64,000 bases of DNA from Nageia nagi (GCA_050084985.1 JBITNC010000001.1:210986001-211050000), one strand, 5' to 3'. Positions 36,214-48,676 are shown, counted from the stretch's first letter. Notes: generated by a model not told the origin, from the letters alone. Made by a program: numbers and translations.

Positions 36214-37145
36214 TTGCTAATGTTTGTAGGTGCCTGTCATGATTTTTTATCATGGTTGAGTCATGTCATGATTTTTTATCATGGTATATATGAGACATTG
36301 GATGATGTGAACCAAAATATCTCGCAAAATTCACCCCCCCCCCCCCCCATGTTGATCCTCCACCCCCTCCACCCTCTCCACCTTCACCCCCCACTCGCAC
36401 CCCAACCCAGTAGTGTAGATGAGCAATAGTTATGATATGCTATTGCTAATGATATTAATCAATTACAAGAAAAGATACACCACATCCAAAGTATTTGTAT
36501 GTCCCCTAGCCATGTTATATGGTTTGCATCTTTGATGCAAGCTGTAGTTGATACTATTAGGAGTGTTGATGGGGATATGTATGGTTTCGAGGCATGGAGA
36601 GAGTGCATGAGATAACATTATTCAGATGGTCTCTCCACTCGAGAGGTAAACAAGTTAGGTATTACAAAAGCCACCTTTGCTCGACACTTCATTGATCCAT
36701 CTACTAGACAACTCATCCCACCTAATAAAGAAAGAATTCTCTATGATTGATGCATCCATCTTATGATAGTTGTAAAGTTTTGGGATCGATGGTGGATGAT
36801 GTTTGATAAACCACCACATTCCAATTCCGATGTCCCTCTGTATTTTTGGAAGAAAATATATGTTGAGTGTATTAAGAAAACATGTGAATTATTTTGACAT
36901 TAGACGTAATCAAGGGATTGCTCATGGCTAGAGGCAAAATAGTCTTGGAGTACAGAATTAATCTAGGTTGACCCCGACATCCTGCACCATTCATCCCTTC
37001 TCCAAATCCTTTTGTTCCTACCCTAGCTTTTCATCAGGTAGTTGTTTTGGCATTGGGAGCATTAATTCAAGTGACCCAAACTTTCATTAAACAAGCTACT
37101 GATGTGGTAGCTAATGTCAATAAGCCTAGAGATGATGCAATGACT
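36214..37145 (+). pseudogene. Decayed ORF with proline-rich start, unidentified
   Basis: A C15 run (36334-36348) and CCACCCTCTCC-type sequence would encode a proline-rich segment. Then readable pieces follow: INQLQEKIHHIQSICMSPSH, FEAWRECMR, TREVNKLGITKATFARHFID, KFWDRWWMMFDKPPHSNSDV, PLYFWKKIYVECIKKTCELF and LIQVTQTFIKQATDVVANVN. Stops and shifts separate them. The composition is protein-like and the decay resembles that of the nearby elements, so a transposon protein is likely, but I do not recognise the family. It ends where the family A copy begins. Confidence 0.4.
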
Positions 37146-39388
37146 TAGACATAATAATACCCTATACATGAGACAATTGATTAGCATGGAAAATTTAAGA
37201 ACCCTGATGAGAAATAAAGATAAGAAAAAATATTTGATGAAAGAAGATTTGATGAAATGATGAGGATGAAAAGAAGAGAAAATAAGAAGCAACATAACAT
37301 GATTGAAAAGATGAAGATAACATGATTAAAAATTTGATAAAATTTGCCATGATAATCAAATGTATGCAATGAACTTACTCATGATATGCAACCTATATGA
37401 AATGCATCCTATTTAATATTAAAAATTTAGAAGTTAGTACACTAGAGGGTGGTAAAACCCCCGTCATATTAGCACATTTTGCTAGAAAAAGTGGAATTTC
37501 TTTGTTTAGATTATCCTCTGTATTTTTCAAATCGTGAATTGCTACTCTCAAGAAGATCAATATATTCAAGTTGTACTTCTAAAATAAATTTGTTGAATGT
37601 TTGTAAATGCTTATTAAGGAGTGCAATCTTAAATTGATACTTTTCAAAAGGCTAATCTTTTTGCATTATATATTCTTGTAACCGAATCTCAACTGGATTT
37701 GATTGAATTAAATTTTTTCTTGTGCTCGCATGACTAGTTGAATTTGCATAACAAGAACCATTATCTCCATTATTATTTTCATGCCATTGGAGGCCTTCAT
37801 GCAGTATGGCATGTTGCTGATGGCATGATTCCTTGTCATATTTGTCTTGAAATTTTGTAATTCCATCTACTATCTCTGTATCTGAAGCATGTTGATGAAT
37901 CTCATATTTGCCTTGTGAAATGAGGTCCAAAATTACAACCTTCAAATCATTACAAGAATTTGTAAAGTGACTTTTTCTTTGATGATAAGTATAATAAGCT
38001 TCCTCATTTACCATTGGAATATGATCATATTTTGCATTTTTTTCTAATGGCTGCAATAAAGCCCTTTTCATTAGATCTCTGAAAATAAGCCTTGGCTGAT
38101 GCCCACTAAATATCCCAAATTTGGGGGCCTCTTGATTGGGTCGTGAGGAACAATTGTGGGCATCCAGTGTTTTCGAAGTTTCTTGAGATGTTACTCTTTG
38201 CCAACATTGTTTTGGTTTTGTTTGTTGAATTTGAGGTTTAGATTGTAGTTTAGTTTGTGGTTTTGGTTGAGGTTTAGGTTGAGGTGTTTGATTATGTTGT
38301 TGCTTTTGTATGTTTTCTTTCTCAAACTTTTGCATACAATATTGTTTTGCATATGGATCTCTTAATAATGCATCTAATTCTTTTTTTAAAAATGTATGAT
38401 ATTTTTCTTTTAATTCAAGATAATTATAAATGCCTATCATCAAAGAAGGATTGGCTAACATATGCTCTTTAATTTTTTTAAATTGATCTTGAGGTGTCAA
38501 ATTTTCAAATGCAATATTATACATTTTATAGTTATCCATATATTCAAAGTTTAAATGTGCATCAAATTTAGCCATATAATAATAATCATCATCATCATTA
38601 TTATGCACTTGATTTTCTATGATTAACATATCATTTTGGACATCATCATCATTTGCAGTAGTCAAGCATGATTTTGGTAAACTCATTTCATCAAAATTTT
38701 TCTATTGTTATTTTGCACAACATCCATATCCTTAGACATTTCTTATGTAGGAGAAGGTGCAAATAAATCACTTATCACATTCAAATATTCAAGCAAACCA
38801 CTTTTAGATGTAATGTCCATGATAAAATGCATGAAAATAACCTTTAAAATTCAATTTTGTATCCAAAAATGTTTTTATATGAAAATCTCAAGAAATCTTG
38901 ATAAAAATACGTGTAATAAGCTCAAATTAGTTTCAAAAAGTTGCCTATTATGATGATTTATGGTTTTTGACAAGTTTTGATCATGAAACAAGTCACCAAA
39001 TAGGTGCAAAATATTTTCAAAATTTATGATTTTTAAATGTGATATTTTTTGCAAAAGTATTTTCAAAATCACTCAAAATATGCAAATCTAGACCTAGAAG
39101 AATCAGAAAATTTTTTCAATTATATTTATCTATGGTTCGGACAAATTTTCTAATACTAGATCCCACCAAATTAAAGAAAATGACCTCCAAAAATTAGATT
39201 TTTCTACAATGAGGTTTTTCAAGAAAATAGTTTTTTTCAAAGCAATAAAATTTTCTAAATTTGGAAAAAATTAACTCAACCAAAAGGAAAATAAAACTAA
39301 GGGTTTCTAATGCAAGATTCCTTAGAAAAAGCGATATCTTAAAATGAAAAATTCTAGGGTTTGTAGGATATGTTGGGGTTCACCAAAA
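37146..39388 (-). mobile_element. Body of family A element, copy 3 (3'-truncated)
   Basis: Read on the minus strand from the LTR at 39389, the body aligns with that of the element at 50909-56017: a non-coding leader, the gag-like frame (38686-37652), then sequence matching 53300-53860. Similarity stops near 37146, so roughly the last 1.5 kb and the 3' LTR are missing. The leader starts TTTTGGTGAACCCCAACA, the likely primer-binding site. Confidence 0.75.
37652..38686 (-). pseudogene. gag-like ORF of family A (344 codons, open)
   Basis: The longest open frame of the window. It begins MSLPKSCLTTAND, has an acidic Asn/Asp-rich segment, then LTPQDQFKKIKEHMLANPSL and KYHTFLKKELDALLRDPYAK, a Gln/Lys/Pro repeat stretch (PKPQPKPQTKLQ), FSGHQPRLIFRDLMKRALLQ, and an altered knuckle YYTYHQRKSHFTNSCNDLK. 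The copy at 52282-53300 reads YCTYH-RKGHATN there, so the first Cys has become Tyr and Gly has become Ser. The layout equals the C-terminal half of Tat-type gag, but no Retrotrans_gag core is visible. Open for 344 codons yet mutated at metal-binding residues; probably not functional. Confidence 0.65.
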
Positions 39389-40146
39389 TGTAGACCCTAA
39401 ATTGTACAAATATATGAATAAACATAATTAAATAAAAGATCTACGATATATAATTAAATATACAATAGACATATATTAAATCGCAATAGATATAGATGAA
39501 AAATGTGCACTTGATATGAAGTGTGTGTACAATCCTCAAAAACAGATGGTAATGAATCTTCGAAGGATTGGGATTGGACTCGTGGTGAACTCATAGCTAA
39601 TATTCATGTGCATGAACCAATAGCTCAACCATCTAAGCTTGGAACCCTTGATCTAGAAGATGCACATCGTTGATGGCATGAGAGAAGCATGTCGCTATCA
39701 ACATAGGAGAAGCACATCGCTAATTAGGTGGGATGTGTCGAATTATGATGTGCGCTAAATATAAAAAGTCCAAAAATCAGAGTATAACAAATTCTCAAGA
39801 TAGGTGGTGTCCAGAGACACCGTTACAATTGATAACCACCTATTAGAGTTCTTTATCAATATCAAAAGAGTTTCGATATCTGGAGATCGACCTATCCATC
39901 CATTTATATAACCTGTAAAAGACATAGAAAGGAGTGAAGGTTGACCTCTTGCAATAATATAATTATTGTTATATTCAAAATACTTTAAAATAAGACCCAC
40001 GGTATATGATATAATATTTAATATAACACATGGCATTGCATTATAATATCCTTTTATTTTGACATATGTAATATTTGCATTAAATCATTTAAGAAGTCTA
40101 AATATGATCTATTAAATAAATAATAAATCATTTTTATATGTCTACA
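39389..40146 (-). mobile_element. LTR of family A, copy 3
   Basis: On the minus strand it starts TGTAGACATATAAAAATGAT (40146) and ends AGGGTCTACA (39389), 758 bp. It shares the AT-rich start, TTATATAAATGG-type TATA region, the perfect stem ATAGGTGGT/ACCACCTAT (39800-39808 with 39835-39843) and the ATCCTTCGAAGATTCATTAC end region with the other family A LTRs. It is the 5' LTR of the body to its left. Confidence 0.8.
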
Positions 40147-40199
40147 AGGGTATCGGTTGGTATTAAATGTTACATCTATTGTAATAATGTTGTTATATG

Positions 40200-40690
40200 A
40201 TAATGTCACCATCTTCCCCAAATCGATGGAGTTTGAATGCCAAAAATAAAACTATGCATCCCTTCCCCATTTGGATGATAAATAAAATATTTATCCTTCT
40301 CCTCTTCGTACCATAAATGAACACTTTGTCTATCATCGTCATATTTTTATACATCAATATTTTGAAATCTTTTACATATGTTGACGACATCTCTCTTCAT
40401 TATAAACTTATCTCTCATTGTTGGAAATTCACCAAACAACTGATTCAAGTATTGACCATCACAAATTTTGTCAATAGACACACCTATAACCAACAATGCT
40501 TCAATCATGGACACAATCTCACATGACAAACGTGGTGCAACCAAATGCCTCCCAAACTCTATTGATACGTCATGGACACTATGGAAAGGATGTCTATTCG
40601 AATCCACATGTGTAAAAGAATTATACACAATGAAAGCAACATTAGGATTTCATTCATAAACCTTTACCAAAAATGACATTGACATCCTCT
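40200..40690 (-). pseudogene. Possible FAR1/MULE-type transposase fragment
   Basis: The minus strand reads SYTHVDSNRHPFHSV-like sequence, HDVSIEFGRHLVAPRLSCEI, VSMIEALLVIGVSIDKICDG and MRDKFIMKRDVVNICKRFQ, then after a shift DDRQSVHLWYEEEKDKYFIY. The order (histidine motif, helix with GIS-x2-I, DVxNxxKR, then W-EE...FIY) recalls the region before the catalytic core in FAR1-related Mutator-like transposases. The match is by eye and weak. No DDE core or SWIM finger follows. Confidence 0.3.
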
Positions 40691-41275
40691 CTTTTGGATA
40701 AAATATCTATTCCTTTTAGGAGGATGCAAGTCATTTCGATGATCTTTGTACCCATATGAGCACAAATAATTGCAAATTCACAATTTAGACTATTTACTAT
40801 TGGTATTACATTGTAGATAATTAAAAACTAAAATTTACACAATAAAACTAAAGTTTAAAATAAAAAAACACACTTACTTGGAATGTGTTCGTATTGCAGA
40901 TGGTTTTGGGGGATAATTAACAAAGTTTTCCTTGAAGACATTGTTCACTTCATGCTTACACCTAAAATTGCATTGGGCTTGAAGAAAATTTTTTTCACCT
41001 CTCTTGAAATCATCCACTCTACCAATAGGTATCACTGCCACCAAATCTATCTTACTACCTGTTGTGTAATGAATTTTGCTCCATGATAGGTCAACTTGAA
41101 AAAGTACCTTTTTTTAGGCATTTGTTGGATAGGTAGGCTGAATAATTTGAGCCACTTCTTACCTTCCACCATCATAGCAAAATGCCACTATGAAAAAGAT
41201 GAACATATAATTACAAACATTTAGGGGTATTGACACTAAAGATCCAAATCAATATCTATTTGAATTCAAAATTTT

Positions 41276-42190
41276 ATGCGAGGCCTACGATTTGAGGATG
41301 AGAATTTAGAGGGTTATCTTGATAGGTTAATCTTTATTAGAAGAAGATGTGGAACACAAGTAAATCTTGACTTCTTAAAGACTAACATTTTTAGAGGGCT
41401 ATTGGATTACTCAAGGGAATCTCTTAACTTAAAGGGAATAGGAGACGCCAATAAGTTGTACATAAATGAGATCATTGAACATTGTAGAAACTATTCCAAA
41501 ACATAGTCTACCATGAGAAGGAATAAGAAAAAAAAGATATCTCTAGCTCCATAACAAGCATTGTTAATAGGATCTACAAATACCAAACAACAAAATCAAT
41601 AACAACTACCCAAACAACCTTCATTACCAACCTAGAATGTAGCAAATGTGAATAATAATAAACATGTAGTTGATGTATATCATGTTGATAAGAAAGATAC
41701 TACTACCTTGAATATAATTCAAAACAATACAATCTATTTAAGATCAAGTAAAATATAGATATATCAATTTGAGATGGATCGACTTCAAAAATACACTTTA
41801 TATATCCTACTGCTCAACCTCCTCTTGAGTTTCAAGAACATTTTTGGGTGGAAGAACAAAACCTTGTATAATAGGGAATATTTACAACTTTAGCCACAAT
41901 TACAATCAAAGAACATGTTGAAGAGATGGAGGAAGATGTTGAGCTGGTTGGTATTGAGAAGGCACGGGGTGAGGCAAGTAAAATTGCATCATTTTTCTTC
42001 TTGTGTTATTTACAAAACTCAACCTCATTTTTGTAATTCCTTTTGAGAAGCATCTATTTACGGTATATGTGTCGAATATTGGACCTAGAAGGGACAATGT
42101 TCAAAATACTAGAAAGAGTGATGAAGAAAAACAAAGAGAATTTAATTTAGTTCTAGAACTGGATCAAGCAAAAAATAAAGGTTATAAATA
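41276..42190 (+). pseudogene. Retroelement gag-like scraps
   Basis: An open stretch 41276-41506 reads RFEDENLEGYLDRLIFIRRR, FLKTNIFRGLLDYSRESLNL and LYINEIIEHCRNYSKT, then Lys-, Gln- and Asn-rich sequence with stops, and a second coding-like piece at 42040-42190 (RRDNVQNTRKSDEEKQREFN). The composition suggests gag followed by a decayed linker, but no diagnostic motif is present. Confidence 0.3.
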
Positions 42191-42740
42191 AGGTTTTGAA
42201 GGACAAAAATAGCACATCTTTGATTCTCAAAGGGCTCTAGAGACGTTTAAGAAGATGTCATTATTAGTTGTAAAGCCAAACCCAAGTCAAACCCTTAAAC
42301 TTTTCAAACCTTCTTTTGGCAGCTATCATCATTGAAGAAAGTTTGAAATATAATCAAAGAATAGTTCAAAATGGTTTTACATTGAATGTCATTCATTCTA
42401 AGAGTAAGGACATTAATGAAAGATATAGGAATGAAGAAGAAACCCAATAGGATTACACCAATTTTTTTATGGTTTTATTGTTCAAGTTAAAAGCAAATAA
42501 ACTTCATGGAAGGTACCAAAACTCACCTGTAAAGTTTTGAAATGAAACACCCAACTGTAGCATATAGAACCTCCTTTCCCTGTTCCAAATGAAATCACAA
42601 ATACCCCAATGCATATGGGAGTGCAGTTCCAAATCCTCGATTGGAAATCCTCACCTGCCAAATGGAAATTTTTTGAAACATAGACGTTCACAAACATGCA
42701 TTAAATGAATGATATCGAGATTCATGCCCATACATGCATG

Positions 42741-43221
42741 TATAATTGCAAGGTGGTTTGGCATAATTGCAAGGCAGTTTGGTATAATCGACCTTGCGAT
42801 TATATCTAATAAAAATTAAAAAGTTGGGGTATAATCGCAAGGAGGTCGACAAAAATAAAAAAGTTGGGATATAATCACCAAGCGATTTTTATAATCGTAA
42901 GGCAGTTTGGTACAATTGCCTTACGATTATACCTAATAAAAATAAACAAGTTAGGGTATAATTGCAAGGCAATTTTGTATAATCGCCTTGCGATTATACT
43001 CGATAAAAGTAAAAAAGTTGTAGTATAATTGTAAGATGGTTTGGTATAATCGCCTTGTGATTATACATGAAAAAAATAAAAAAATTATGATATAATCACA
43101 AGGAAGTTTGGTATAATCAACTTGCGATTATACCCGATAAAAATAAAAAAGTTGTGGTATAATCGTAAGGCGGTTTGGTATAACCCCCTTGAGATTATAT
43201 TCGATAAAAATAAAAAGAATG
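42741..43221. repeat. 67-bp tandem array of hairpin units
   Basis: Units begin (G)TATAAT at about 42762, 42829 (truncated), 42889, 42956, 43023, 43090 and 43157; where complete, the step is 67 bp. Consensus: left arm GTATAATCGCAAGGCG, 12-base loop GTTTGGTATAAT, right arm CGCCTTGCGATTATAC, then an A-rich spacer ending AAAAAAGTTGGG. In the 42889 unit the arms ATAATCGTAAGGCA and TGCCTTACGATTAT pair perfectly although both differ from consensus. A partial unit precedes at 42741. No coding potential. Confidence 0.9.
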
Positions 43222-43889
43222 TAAGGAGAATGCCAAGCAATTCTCCTTTATGGTCAGAAAAAGGGCATTTTCTAACTTTTAACATGTCTTGCATCTGACA
43301 CTTGTCATACATATGCACGTGGGTGGGACGGGGGGCGTTGTGAAGGCAGGATATGCAACACCACGTCTAGCATGCACGTTGAGTTATGGGATGATGTGTG
43401 CAGATTTGACCCCCCTTTGAAGCTATCTCGGGTAGCACATAATTTAATTAAGTTAAATAAGTTCACTTTCTTATTAGTGGATTTAAGAAAATTAGATGTT
43501 TTTAAATATAGTGGATGGATTTTTTTTATTCAATTTGATTATGTGTTTTTATATAAATGGAAAAATAATTTAGTTTAGAATAGAAAATTATAATTAAAGT
43601 GGAGTTGGTTTATTTTTAAGAGTAAGTTATTTAAAAAAAAAATCATGTGATATATTTGTTTTTGAAAAATTTAATTTTATGAAAAAATAAAATAGGTTTA
43701 TTTTATTTTAGAAGAAATTAAATTTAGAAGTGCTATTAACGATGTTGTGGTTAATATATTTAATGGAAATTAAATAAATCATTAAAAATAATATGATGGG
43801 TTTTAAGTGTATTTTATTATTTTGTTTTAAATGTTAAAGTATTAGAAGAAGAAATAAATTATGTAAGATCTTTACTTTACCCTTTTTGG
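43222..43889. other. No recognisable gene
   Basis: AT-rich sequence with a short G-rich patch (GGTGGGACGGGGGGCG at 43322-43337). It ends at the target site of the copia element. Confidence 0.6.
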
Positions 43890-44455
43890 TGTTGCGTGCA
43901 TCTCATCATTTGTAGGAAATATCTTGATTAGATACATTTTAGTACATGTGAAAAATGAATGCCTTATACTAATCCAAAAAGGTCTGAAATTTGAGATGTG
44001 TCTTCTACACATATACACATTTCCAATGGTTCTAAGAACGTGTAAACAAAATCTATAAATCAAAAGTTATGAGCTTTGCAAGTTGACTATTTTTGGAGGA
44101 CTACAGTTACATTTTCACAGGGAGGTAATTGGAGAGGATTATATGGGTGGTTTAACCCATAATTTTATGTGGGTATGGGTGGTTGTAACATATGGTATTG
44201 AACCAATGGTATTCTAATACCACATTATGGTTGAGGGTAACAAGAGTTTCCTATATATTGATTATAATGTGCTATTTTTGGTACGGTGAGAAAGTGTGAG
44301 TGAACAATAATATAGGAGAAAAAAACTTTTGTTTGCTGGAGTAGCCCACATTGGGTGAACCAAGGTAAATCTCTTGTGTTCATTTATGGTTGATTGTTAT
44401 GATTTACTTCAATTCTACATTACAATTCTGGAATAGATTTGGATAAGACTCTTCA
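43890..44455 (+). repeat. copia 5' LTR
   Basis: Starts TGTTGCGTGCATCTCATC, ends CTCTTCA. It shares TTTGTAGGAAATAT, GAGCTTTGCAAGTT, GGTAATACCACATT-type and TGGGTGAAC...GGTAAATCTCTTGTG landmarks with the 3' LTR. GAACAATAATATAGG near 44305 is AT-rich and may hold the promoter; no strong TATA box is obvious. Confidence 0.85.
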
Positions 44456-44457
44456 TT

Positions 44458-44470
44458 TGGTATTAGAGCT
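44458..44470 (+). other. copia primer-binding site (initiator tRNA-Met type)
   Basis: TGGTATTAGAGCT lies two bases after the LTR end and matches the known plant pattern TGGTATCAGAGC, complementary to the 3' end of initiator tRNA-Met, with one C-to-T change. Confidence 0.8.
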
Positions 44471-44582
44471 GAAGTTGTTATTGCTAGGACTTAGTTTATT
44501 TGAAGAGGATCTAGGCTTTCTAAGTATTTTGAAAAACCTATTTTGGAGTGGGAGCTTTGTGCATAAGGATCTTGAAGCAAAA

Positions 44583-47500
44583 TGTAGACAAATAAATCAA
44601 GAATAGAGGTTGAGAAATTTGACAAAAAAAGTTTTTAGTTATGGAATTAAAGATGGAAGATATACTCATGGATAGAGATTTGTGGTCTGTTATCTCTAAA
44701 AGGAAACCTATGACTACTTTTGATGAAGATTGGGAGAAGTTGAACCAAAATCAAGGAGTCTCATTTGGATGTGTCTTGCTAATTATATGGTAATCAATAT
44801 TTCTAGAGAAAAAGATAACAAAGGATCTTTGGGAGAAGTTGGGTGCTTTGTATCAAAGTAAGTCCTTGGTGAATAAACTCTTCCTTCGAAAGAAATTGTA
44901 TAATCTTCAAATGAATAAAGGAGATTCAACATTAGATCATTTTAATGCATTCAACATGGTGGTGAGCCAAATTTAATCCCTTGAAGTCAATATGGAAGAA
45001 GAAGTTAAATGCATTATCTACTATGCTCTCTACCAGATTTGCGGGATAATTTGATTGTGGCAATTGGTAGTTCATCTTCATTTGTTCTATTCAATGAAGA
45101 TGTGGTGGTTGCTCTTTTGTTAGAGGATATGAGGAGGAAAGCCATAAATGGAATATCAAAGGATGCTCTAACAGTAAGAGAACATGGTAAGGAGATAGAG
45201 ATATTGAGATCTGGTAATAAATCTAATTCTAGAGGTAGATTTAAGTCTCAAGGGTGATCAAGAATTAGATCTTGGCGATGTGGAAAGTTTGGCCATATGA
45301 AGAAAGATTGTAGATCAAAGAGTGTAGATCTTGGAAAGAGATATGATGAATCCATTTTTCCAGAATCCAAGATCTACTAATGAAGGGGGGATGTGTATTT
45401 GACATCTTTCTCCACAAGATTAGATCGTAATGATTGGTTGATTGACACTAGAACTTTTTTTCATATGACTTCTCATAGGGAATGGTTCAACATATGAAAA
45501 ATATGATGGAGGAGAGGCTCTCTTAGGAGATGATAAACTAATCAGAATGATTAGCTGTGAAAGGGTAAAAGTATTGATGCATGATGGTAGGGTGAGATCC
45601 CTCCCATGTGTAATGCACATTCATGGCATTGTTAGAAATTTAATTTCTGTAAGTAAGATGACTGATGCAGATGTAGATTTCAGTTGCAATAAGACTTCAT
45701 GCAATATGGTTTGTGGATATATAATGTTGACATGAAGGGCTAGGGCTAGAACCTTGTATAGGTTTTTGGGAAGCACTATAAATGATGAGTGTAACAACTC
45801 ATATATTTCATAGATTGAAGAAAATGAAACTTCATTTGATAAGTCAACACTTTGACATCAAATATTGAGGCATATTGGTGAAATAATTTGTAGATTGAAG
45901 GTATGATTGAAGGCATTCCTGATTGTTAAATGGGTTTTGATTTTTGTGAGCATTGCATTTATGGAAAGTAGAATCATGTGAGTTTCCCATTTGGTTCTAT
46001 AAGATCTAAAGGGGTGTTAGATTTGATCCACAATGATATTTTTGGTCATGTTCCTGTTCCATCCTTTGAAGAATCATGATATTATGTTTCTTTCATTGAT
46101 GACTTTTCAAGATATGCATGGATCTACTTTCTTAAAAGAAAAGTTGAAGTGTTTGATAAATTTCAAGAATTTAAAGCACTTGTTGAGAACTAGAATGATA
46201 GGAAAATTAAGGTATCAATGTATGATAATGGAGGTGAGTACTATTCCAATAAGTTTGAGGAATTCTATAATAAATGTGGCATTGCAAGGTAGAATACTAC
46301 TCCATATACACCTCAATAGAATGGATTTGCAGAGAGATTGAATATATCTTTGATGGAAAATGCAAGATGTATTCTCAATGGTGTTGGCTTGGCACAATAA
46401 TTTTGGGCAGAGGTAGTAGATACAACTAGGTATCTATTAAATTGAACACCTACATCAATATCATCTGTTCAAACTCCATTTGAAGCATGGTTTAGTAAGA
46501 AACCTTCTCTATCACATATTAGAGTTTTTGGTTGTGTTGCATTCATGCATATTCCAAAGGAGAAAAGAAGTAAACTTGACAATAAGGTTGTTAAGTGTAT
46601 CTTTATTGGTTATAAAGATGGAATAAAAGGATCTAAACTTTGGAATTCAGAAACTAAAAGTACTACTTACAAGAGAGATGTGGTGTTTAGAGAAATGAAA
46701 AGTGATCTCAAGAAGGAAGTAACACATGAAGAACTTAAAAAGATAAAATTTGAGTTCATGGGAGATGAGTCCTTCTCAACAGAACATCAATGCTGCAACC
46801 ACCTAATTTTTATTCTTCTTTTGCTTTATATGAAGAAGAAGAAGAAGAAGGAGGAGGAGGAGGAGGAGGAGTAGAAGAAGGAGAAGGAGAAGAAGAAGAA
46901 GAAGAAGAAGAAGAGGAGGAGGAGGTAACTACACTAATGCTACAAAAATCAACATGAGAAAGAAGGCAATTGAGAGTTATAGGCCATCTAATTTGTATTC
47001 TTCTTTTGATTTATGTGTTATTGATGAAGATTGTAGAACAATTATAGAAGCTATTAATTCTGAAGAGACAAATCTTTGGGAAGATGCCATGAATGAGGAA
47101 ATGATGGCCCTGGAAAAGAGCAAGACATGGGATCTGGTAGAGTTAACTGCTAAAAGGAAGGCAATTGGTTGCAAATGGATCTTCAAGATGAAGAAAAATG
47201 TTGAAGGAAAAGTGGAGAAATATAAATTTGGCCTTGTTACAAAAGGTTATTCTTAGTTAGAGGGCATTAATTATGGTGAAGTATTTTCTCCTATTGCAAA
47301 GTTAACCTCTATTAAATTTCTTTTATCTATGGCTACTACATTTGATCTAGAAGTTGAGTAAATGGATGTAAAAAATTCATTCCTTCATGGTGATTTGGAG
47401 GAGGAAATTTATATGAGATAGCCTGCAGGATTCATTATAGAAGGAAAGGAGGACCTGGTATGTAAGTTGAAGAAATATTTGTATAGATTGAAATTGTCAC

Positions 47501-48634
47501 ATAGAATGTGGTATTAAAAATTTGATTTTATATTTTAGGAGGATTTGATTTTGTTCATAGTAATGCTGATAATTGTGTATACATAAAGAACATTAGTGAT
47601 GAGATATTGATGATATATTGCTGGAAATAGTAAGAAAATGATAATTGCATGTTGATGATATGTTGCTAATTGCAAATAGTAAGAAAATGATCAATGTTGT
47701 GAAGTCTTTGTTAGCACAATAATTTGATATGAAAGATCTTGATCTTGCAAATTTCATTTTGTGCATGTAGATAAGTAGAGATTGTTGAAATTGAATGTTG
47801 TGGCTGAATTAGAAAAAGTATGGAGACTATTTTGAAGAGATTTAATATGCAAGATTGCAAACTTGTGAGAACTTCTATTCCTTTGGGTGCAAAGTTTTTT
47901 GACAAATAATATCCACATACATAAGAAGAGGTTGAAGAAATGTCTCATGTTCCTCACACAAATGCTATAGAAAGTTTAATGTATGTCATGGTATGTGCTA
48001 GAGCAGATATTACCAGTGAAATAGGAGTTTTAAACAGATATATGTCTAAACCTAGTAAAGAGCATTATACTACTGTAAAAAGAGTTTTCAGATATTTGCA
48101 TGGTATATCCAATTTTTCAATATCTTATCAAGAAGTAGGAAAAATAAAATATTTAGGTATAGAAGGTTTTATTGATGTAGATTGGGCTGGAGATATTGAC
48201 AAGAAAAAGATCTACTAATGGCTATCTATTCAATTTGTTTGGAGGAGCTAATAGTTGGATGAACAAAAGGTAAGATGTTGTTTCTCTTTCAACTATAGAA
48301 GCTAAGTACATGGCAACCACTCATGTAAGCAAGGAAGTAATATGGTTGCAAAGATTATGTGCTATTGTTGGTTTTGTACAAGTTGTTAAGGTGTATTATG
48401 ATAGCCAAAGTGCTATATTTTTGGCTAAGAACCCTACTTTTCATTTATGAACTAAGCATATTGATGTTCAATATCACTTCATTAGGGACATGATTAAATA
48501 GAAAAAGGTGTTGCTAGAAAAAGTAGATACAAAGGAAAACATTGCAAATACTTTGAACAAGTTTGTTAGCATAGAGAAATTTAAATGGCATACAAGAGAG
48601 ATGGGCTTGGATAGCCCTAGTGCTAAGAATTGAT
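44583..48634 (+). pseudogene. copia gag-pol, broken by stops and shifts
   Basis: Gag: KMEDILMDRDLWSVISKRKP (44650), and LPDLRDNLIVAIGSSSS (45030) up to a knuckle SWRCGKFGHMKKDC (45270) in which the first Cys is Ser. Protease: DWLIDTRTFFHMTSH (45431) with DTG changed to DTR. Integrase: [20 protein letters not shown] (46220) and FAERLN (catalytic Glu kept), followed by GCVAFMHIPKEKRSKLD. A GAA/GGA microsatellite (46832-46925) separates it from RT: WDLVELTAKRKAIGCKWIFK (47130), FLHGDLEEEIYM (47382), HVDDMLLIANS (47648; Tyr of YVDD is His). RNase H: VVSLSTIEAKYMATTHVS (48273), then SQSAIFLAKNP, TKHIDVQYHFIRDM and NTLNKFV (48540s), ending at 48632. Nearly all stops replace expected Gln or Arg codons. 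A partial duplication lies at 47590-47690. Confidence 0.88.
46832..46925. repeat. (GAA)n/(GGA)n microsatellite inside copia pol
   Basis: An interrupted GAA and GGA trinucleotide run of about 94 bp. Read in the element's frame it gives a Lys run then a Glu run. It falls in the variable linker between integrase and RT. Confidence 0.92.
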
Positions 48635-48676
48635 ATTTTTGCATCCCTTCTATAAAGTATTCAACAAGTGGTAGAT

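Noticed and set aside
42741-43221. CRISPR-like look of evenly spaced palindromic repeats
   Set aside because: The window is a plant nuclear genome with introns and LTR elements, the spacers are the same A-rich sequence in each unit, and no cas-type gene exists.
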